This document shows positions 59,720-64,000 of a DNA stretch of 64,000 bases, piece by piece. The translations under genes and the position numbers were made by a program. Each line of letters opens with the position of its first letter. Position 1 is the stretch's first letter. Source of the DNA: Citrus sinensis (lineage: Eukaryota; Streptophyta; Magnoliopsida; Sapindales; Rutaceae); contig NC_068563.1 of assembly GCF_022201045.2 (NCBI RefSeq), positions 2,418,001-2,482,000 on the forward strand, read 5' to 3'. Under the pieces are notes generated by a model. That model was given only the letters and a program-made list of their open reading frames with translations. It was not told the origin of the DNA and searched no databases.

Positions 59720-62229
59720 TTCCGTAACTATTTTCTTCTTCTGCTTCCTCTGCTTTTTCCTTTGTTTCGTATGTAAAAGACTGAGACTCCTGAAAATGCT
59801 TATGTATGCTGAACGACGTGCTTACGTATGCTGACCTTTCAAAGCTTTTACTAGATTTTACTAAATGGGTTATGAGATTACATAAATACCCCTGAAGCAG
59901 CTAAAAAAATTAACACAAATACACAATTGTTCAAAATATGGGTTATTTCCCATTATTTCTAAATTTTCTACCTTTTTCTAATGTCTTTTAGGTTATTTTT
60001 CACACTCTAGGCATTCTACACCTTTTCTAAATTGATTAACTGTAGGCATTCCACACTTTTTTCTAAATTGACTACATCTTGTATATATGGGTCAATTTCA
60101 TAATCATTTAATATTTCCAGCTATTACTTTCTATCTATTCTTCTTTAATTTTGGATTTTTTTTTCTTGTAATTATTGAATCTCTAAATGATTTGATTATG
60201 TCTATTTATGTATATGTTTTGGCTTGATTTTAGTTTAGCCCAAAATACTATGATAACTTCTCAGTAGGGGGTGATTTTCTAATAAAAATGGAGACTGAAC
60301 TAAAAGTAGTTTTTTTAAGACAATGACGATTGAGACGAACCTAAAATCACCAAAAATAACTATTAGAGACTTTGCCAGTGGTGGCCGGTGATGGCACTCC
60401 GACGGTCAAGTCAGTAAAAAGTAAAAGAAGGTGATGTGTTTCACAGAAACCTTAGAATAAGAGAAAGTTAAGTGAGTTTGTGAATGAATTCACTTGTCTT
60501 CTTAGTGAAACCAACCTAATCTTTTAAAATGGAGTACCTCTAAGGGCATCTTTATTTCTTTTTGGACACATGACGACCACTATTAGTGATTTCCCTCTTC
60601 ATGTAGGGTTCTTGAGTAATTTGGCCCCTTTTGTGGAGGCCTTTTAGCATGCTTAGGTTGGAGAGTTGTCCTTTTGAATGAGCCAATGGACTGAGGAGCA
60701 CGTGATTTCATTGAAAATGGTGCAGTTTTCTTTGTGGTCCCCTTTCTTTAATTATGAGTTTGGCAACTTATAGGGAGGTATTTTAGAGACAACTCAGGTG
60801 GGGACCCTACTAAAATGATGTGATTTGGTGCTATTGTCATGACTATCATTGTTCTATGGTCCTGTATAGACACATGACAACTTATATATATTTTGTAGGA
60901 GGTATTTTTCTATCACTGTTAGACAATTTGAATGGTTGATGCTAGTTCTTTAAGATCTTCTCATTTTGTCCTCTCTTCTCAATTTCTCATTCATCCTTTA
61001 TCACAATCCTGAATCACATTTCCTATGTGCCATGTCCTTGATACCTGTAGTCTATATTTTACCACCAATAGTATGTGTGACTAGCTTCTGGTACTTCTAG
61101 CCTATTATTGATAATAATATAGCATAATAATTAATTCCTTTAGGTTTTTTAGTTTAAAACTAATTAATTAATTCATTATATATCAAAATTCAATTTCTTT
61201 TTTTTTAGTATATTTTCTACTGATTTTCTTAAGTTTTCAATTAAGAGAAAACTTAAGAGTTCGAGAAATTAGACAAAATAAAAAAAAATTAATCAACTCT
61301 ATTAACTTTCATGTTGTAAAGGACTAAACTCAAATTAAACTAACGGGAATTTTTCTTTTTTTTGTTAAGATTTTATAGTTAAAGAGGGAATTGTTTTTAA
61401 AAAAATTATTGTCTAGTTAGTTTAGGCATTGAAGGGGTCAAAGATTGAACTTGCAAAAGTGAGGTGCGAGGTACTGAAGAGTGAAGAAATTGTTTGGTCT
61501 TCCGGACTCCAATATACAGGGGTAATTACGTCTTCTTGGTCGTAAAATTCGGACGGTCAGTTTGTGAGTGCTGACCGCTACTGTACTTAGGATATTTTTG
61601 TAATTTTCAAACTGTAAGGGATTTTTTTTTTTAAAAAAAAAAAATAGAGTCACTTGTTTGTTTGTAAACCGATCATAATTTGCCCAAGTCTTCGTCAGTC
61701 AACTCTGTTGTCAGGTTCTGCTTTACAGGTAAGCGTCCTTATCCTTTTTTCGGGTCAAAATTAAGTATAATATACGAGTATTATTCCGCAATGATAAAAC
61801 AGAAGTAGGACGGCAAACGGTGGGTAAAACGGCGCCGTTTTTTGTCCTTATTATGTTACCGTTTTATTTTGAAATCATTTTTCAAGGTTAGCATTTGCTA
61901 ACTTTTCAGAAAAAAAAGGAAAGGATACTGTATATAATTGTATATTCCAACTATTTTCGTAGTTAAGGTTAAATATTTACATAGAATGGTTCCAGGAAAA
62001 AAAAAAATTGAAATTGTGGGTATCAATTGATTTAGTTGATAATTTTTTTCTTTTATAGGGAATAAAAAAGGATTGGGCTTTGAAATGGTTCATATAAGTA
62101 CAAAGGAGACTAGGTTGTTATAATATCACTTACAATAAAATAAAAAAAATTACAATAGAGACTCGGCTTTGGATTTTTGGGTTAGGAAGGTCTGTTGGAC
62201 TTTAGAGGCTTCTAGGGTTGGTTGTAGGA

Positions 62230-62310
<81 letters not shown>

Positions 62311-63566
62311 TATTAATTTTTGGTCTTAAATTGGTAATTTAATTTTTCTTTTTAATAATGTCTAAAAAAAGAACTTTATTGTAATAGGGTAATATTATAA
62401 AAATAAGTTAAAATGAACAAAAGGTAATTGTAAGGATGTCAATAATTTAATGGTAGGGATACTTTGAGGTATTTTAAAAAATGTAGGAACTAAACAGACA
62501 CTAATCTAAAAATATAAGGATTAAACCAGCTTTTACCCGATTTTAAATTATGAATGGAGGTAAAAGAAAAAAGAAAAACACGAACTCTACTGTATTTTTT
62601 TTATTTTATTTTATTGAATTAGAGTTCACATTTTTTTAATCTTTCAATCATGTTTGAACAACTTTTAAAATACAGATATTTTCACGCAAGCACGAGTCAC
62701 GCTACAATACTATATATCTATCTACAAATGGCCAGAGAGAGTCAATAGTCCAAGTCTAGCACAAATGTATCCTAATGAAGCATAGAAAAGGACAACAAGA
62801 TCAAACAAAATTATTACACTAAGTTTTTTAAGTTGTATGCATAACTCATTAACTCTACACACAAATTAATTTAATAATGTTCTATCATTGTCACATGTCC
62901 TACATTTTCAAAATAATACAAGAACATAGAAAAATGTAGGACATAGCACGTCATCAGTTGGAAAATATCAAACGAGTACAGTACTTCACAACGATAGTAT
63001 TAATTGAATATACACATAAATACCATTGATCAGAGCCAAATCTGACTACTTGAAGAGTAAACAAGGCCTCATCCAATTAGTTCAACACAAATCTATAAAC
63101 AAAATATACGGATAAAAGAACAGGGAAAATAGATTATTCTAGTACTTTGCATAAATCATCACCGGTTTGTGCTTGTCATTTGCCGATCATTGATTCTAGC
63201 CACCACCCTGGGATCAAAAAAGAATCAATCCTTAAAAGATATAGACATATATTCAGGTCAATAAAACAATCAGTCGAAAACAAAAAGAGCAATGATGAAA
63301 ATAATTGTATCACTCATAACTGATGTCATTTCTAACATATATGGAACCTATAACGATTCGTTCATCCTCTTAAACAAACCACATAGCGGACGCAATTATT
63401 CACTACATATATATACACTCGTTGTTTTGTCAAAACAGGGGATTTGAGAAGAATGGCAATAACTTGACAACTAAATGAAGCATAAGTGAGATCAAGTTGT
63501 CTTACCTTTCTGTACAATAAGAAATGAACCACCTTGCCTTGTCTTCTTCTTCTTTCCCCTTTCCAG
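59720..63566. other. Intergenic between tandem F-box genes
   Basis: Long spacer without a supported gene. A 60,240-61,050 stretch has the composition of a degraded non-coding retroelement fragment, but I see no ends or coding parts and do not call it. A perfect 16-bp palindrome AAAACGGCGCCGTTTT lies at 61826-61841, and a long (AT)n array is listed separately. The last 500 bp are the 3' flank of the second F-box gene and align in patches with the 3' flank of the first. Confidence 0.5.
62232..62309. repeat. (AT)n microsatellite, about 78 bp
   Basis: Uninterrupted AT dinucleotide array. Length is likely to vary between individuals and may be imprecise in the assembly. Confidence 0.97.
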
Positions 63567-64000
63567 TTACCCTCTGCTTGTCCCAACGCAAAGTGCCTGT
63601 GTGGAAGTAGTTGCGGCAGAATTTGTAGACATTGTTGGAACCCCATTAACTTTCTTGTATATAACTAGACACTCCATGAAAGTTTCTGTGTAAAAAGACG
63701 AATGAGCACCATGAATGTTCAGATTCTTGGTTGGACGATGGCCAATAAAGTTCAGATTCTCGGCTGGGCGACTGCCAAGATTCACGGAACACAACTCCCA
63801 GTTTTGCGCTGCCACTACAAGGATATCCCCATTTCTCCTAATCCCTAATATCTTCCCCACACCTGCAACGAAATGAATATTAAAAAGCCTTGCCCAAGAC
63901 TCCATTGCACCGTACTCATTCATCACCCATACAGTACATCCATAGAAAATACTCATATCATTCCTCGAATTTGAATGATAATGCAGTAAAGCAAGTGAGT
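63567..64000 (-). CDS. F-box-associated domain protein, C-terminal part (tandem paralogue)
   Basis: Reading leftward from the window edge: SLALLHYHSNSRNDMSIFYG, TVWVMNEYGAMESWARLFNI, GKILGIRRNGDILVVAAQNW, FYTETFMECLVIYKKVNGVP, TMSTNSAATTSTQALCVGTSRG, stop at 63567. It aligns collinearly with the C-terminal third of the F-box gene at 58223-59719 (WVMNEHGVAESWTKLYDV, GKILGLRRNGEVLVGT, FYMDAFMECLIIYKKVNGVP). The F-box and the rest lie beyond the window. The tail keeps one repeat unit and ends early; the sequence after the stop still resembles the first gene's acidic tail in another frame. Confidence 0.88.
   Translation of the reverse strand, partial: SLALLHYHSNSRNDMSIFYGCTVWVMNEYGAMESWARLFNIHFVAGVGKILGIRRNGDILVVAAQNWELCSVNLGSRPAENLNFIGHRPTKNLNIHGAHSSFYTETFMECLVIYKKVNGVPTMSTNSAATTSTQALCVGTSRG

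Noticed and set aside
60240-61050. Possible retroelement fragment
   Set aside because: Texture suggests old retroelement non-coding DNA, but no termini, target repeats or coding parts are visible, so no element is called.
1-64000. CRISPR arrays, operons or prokaryotic-type defence systems
   Set aside because: No regularly spaced direct repeats with unique spacers and no such gene families; the window is a spliced plant nuclear locus.

Overview
This is an AT-rich nuclear window from a flowering plant, almost certainly a eudicot. The evidence is spliced GT-AG genes with typical plant families (A-type cyclin, TIP41-like, QALGGH zinc finger, GH95 fucosidases, DUF247, EC1-type prolamin-like protein, bHLH, F-box), spacers rich in short DNA transposons, and a plant nuclear tRNA. 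The overall look suggests a woody rosid such as Citrus, but that is a guess. Exon borders were placed by hand from reading frame, splice dinucleotides and remembered family sequences, and the exon phases close exactly in every spliced gene called.

Layout. 26-619 (+): last two coding exons of an A-type cyclin. 1568-4079 (+): complete TIP41-like PP2A regulator, 8 exons, 290 aa. 6149-6712 (-): one-finger C2H2 repressor with a C-terminal EAR motif. 6.7-14.5 kb: accessory DNA with a clear hAT-type MITE (8682-9375). 14525-15474 (-): NFD6-type small organelle protein. 16063-21119 and 21816-27702 (both -): two intact tandem alpha-L-fucosidase 2 (GH95) genes of 10 exons each, with a tRNA-Lys(UUU) gene in the spacer. 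27.7-32 kb: AT-rich repeats. 32002-35097: a promoter-plus-start tandem duplication leading into a DUF247 gene (35055-36419, +). 36670-38259 (-): intronless 529-aa protein I cannot name. 38888-39325: MITE. 41500-41875 (+): LYR-motif protein. 44590-44791: MULE-type MITE with perfect 9-bp target repeats. 45859-47197 (+): bHLH113-like factor. 49504-49924 (-): frameshifted EC1-like egg-cell secreted protein gene. 51359-57175 (+): UTP14, 11 exons, 915 aa. 58223-59719 (-): F-box protein with a 33-bp coding minisatellite. 63567-64000 (-): 3' part of a tandem F-box paralogue cut by the window edge.

The genes form no single pathway; this is ordinary chromosomal gene order with three local duplications (fucosidase pair, DUF247 promoter/start, F-box pair). 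The most informative structure is at 32.0-35.1 kb. There, one repeat unit keeps the empty sites of two SINE-like insertions carried by the other unit, so events can be ordered. I see no CRISPR array, operon-like system or intact autonomous mobile element.
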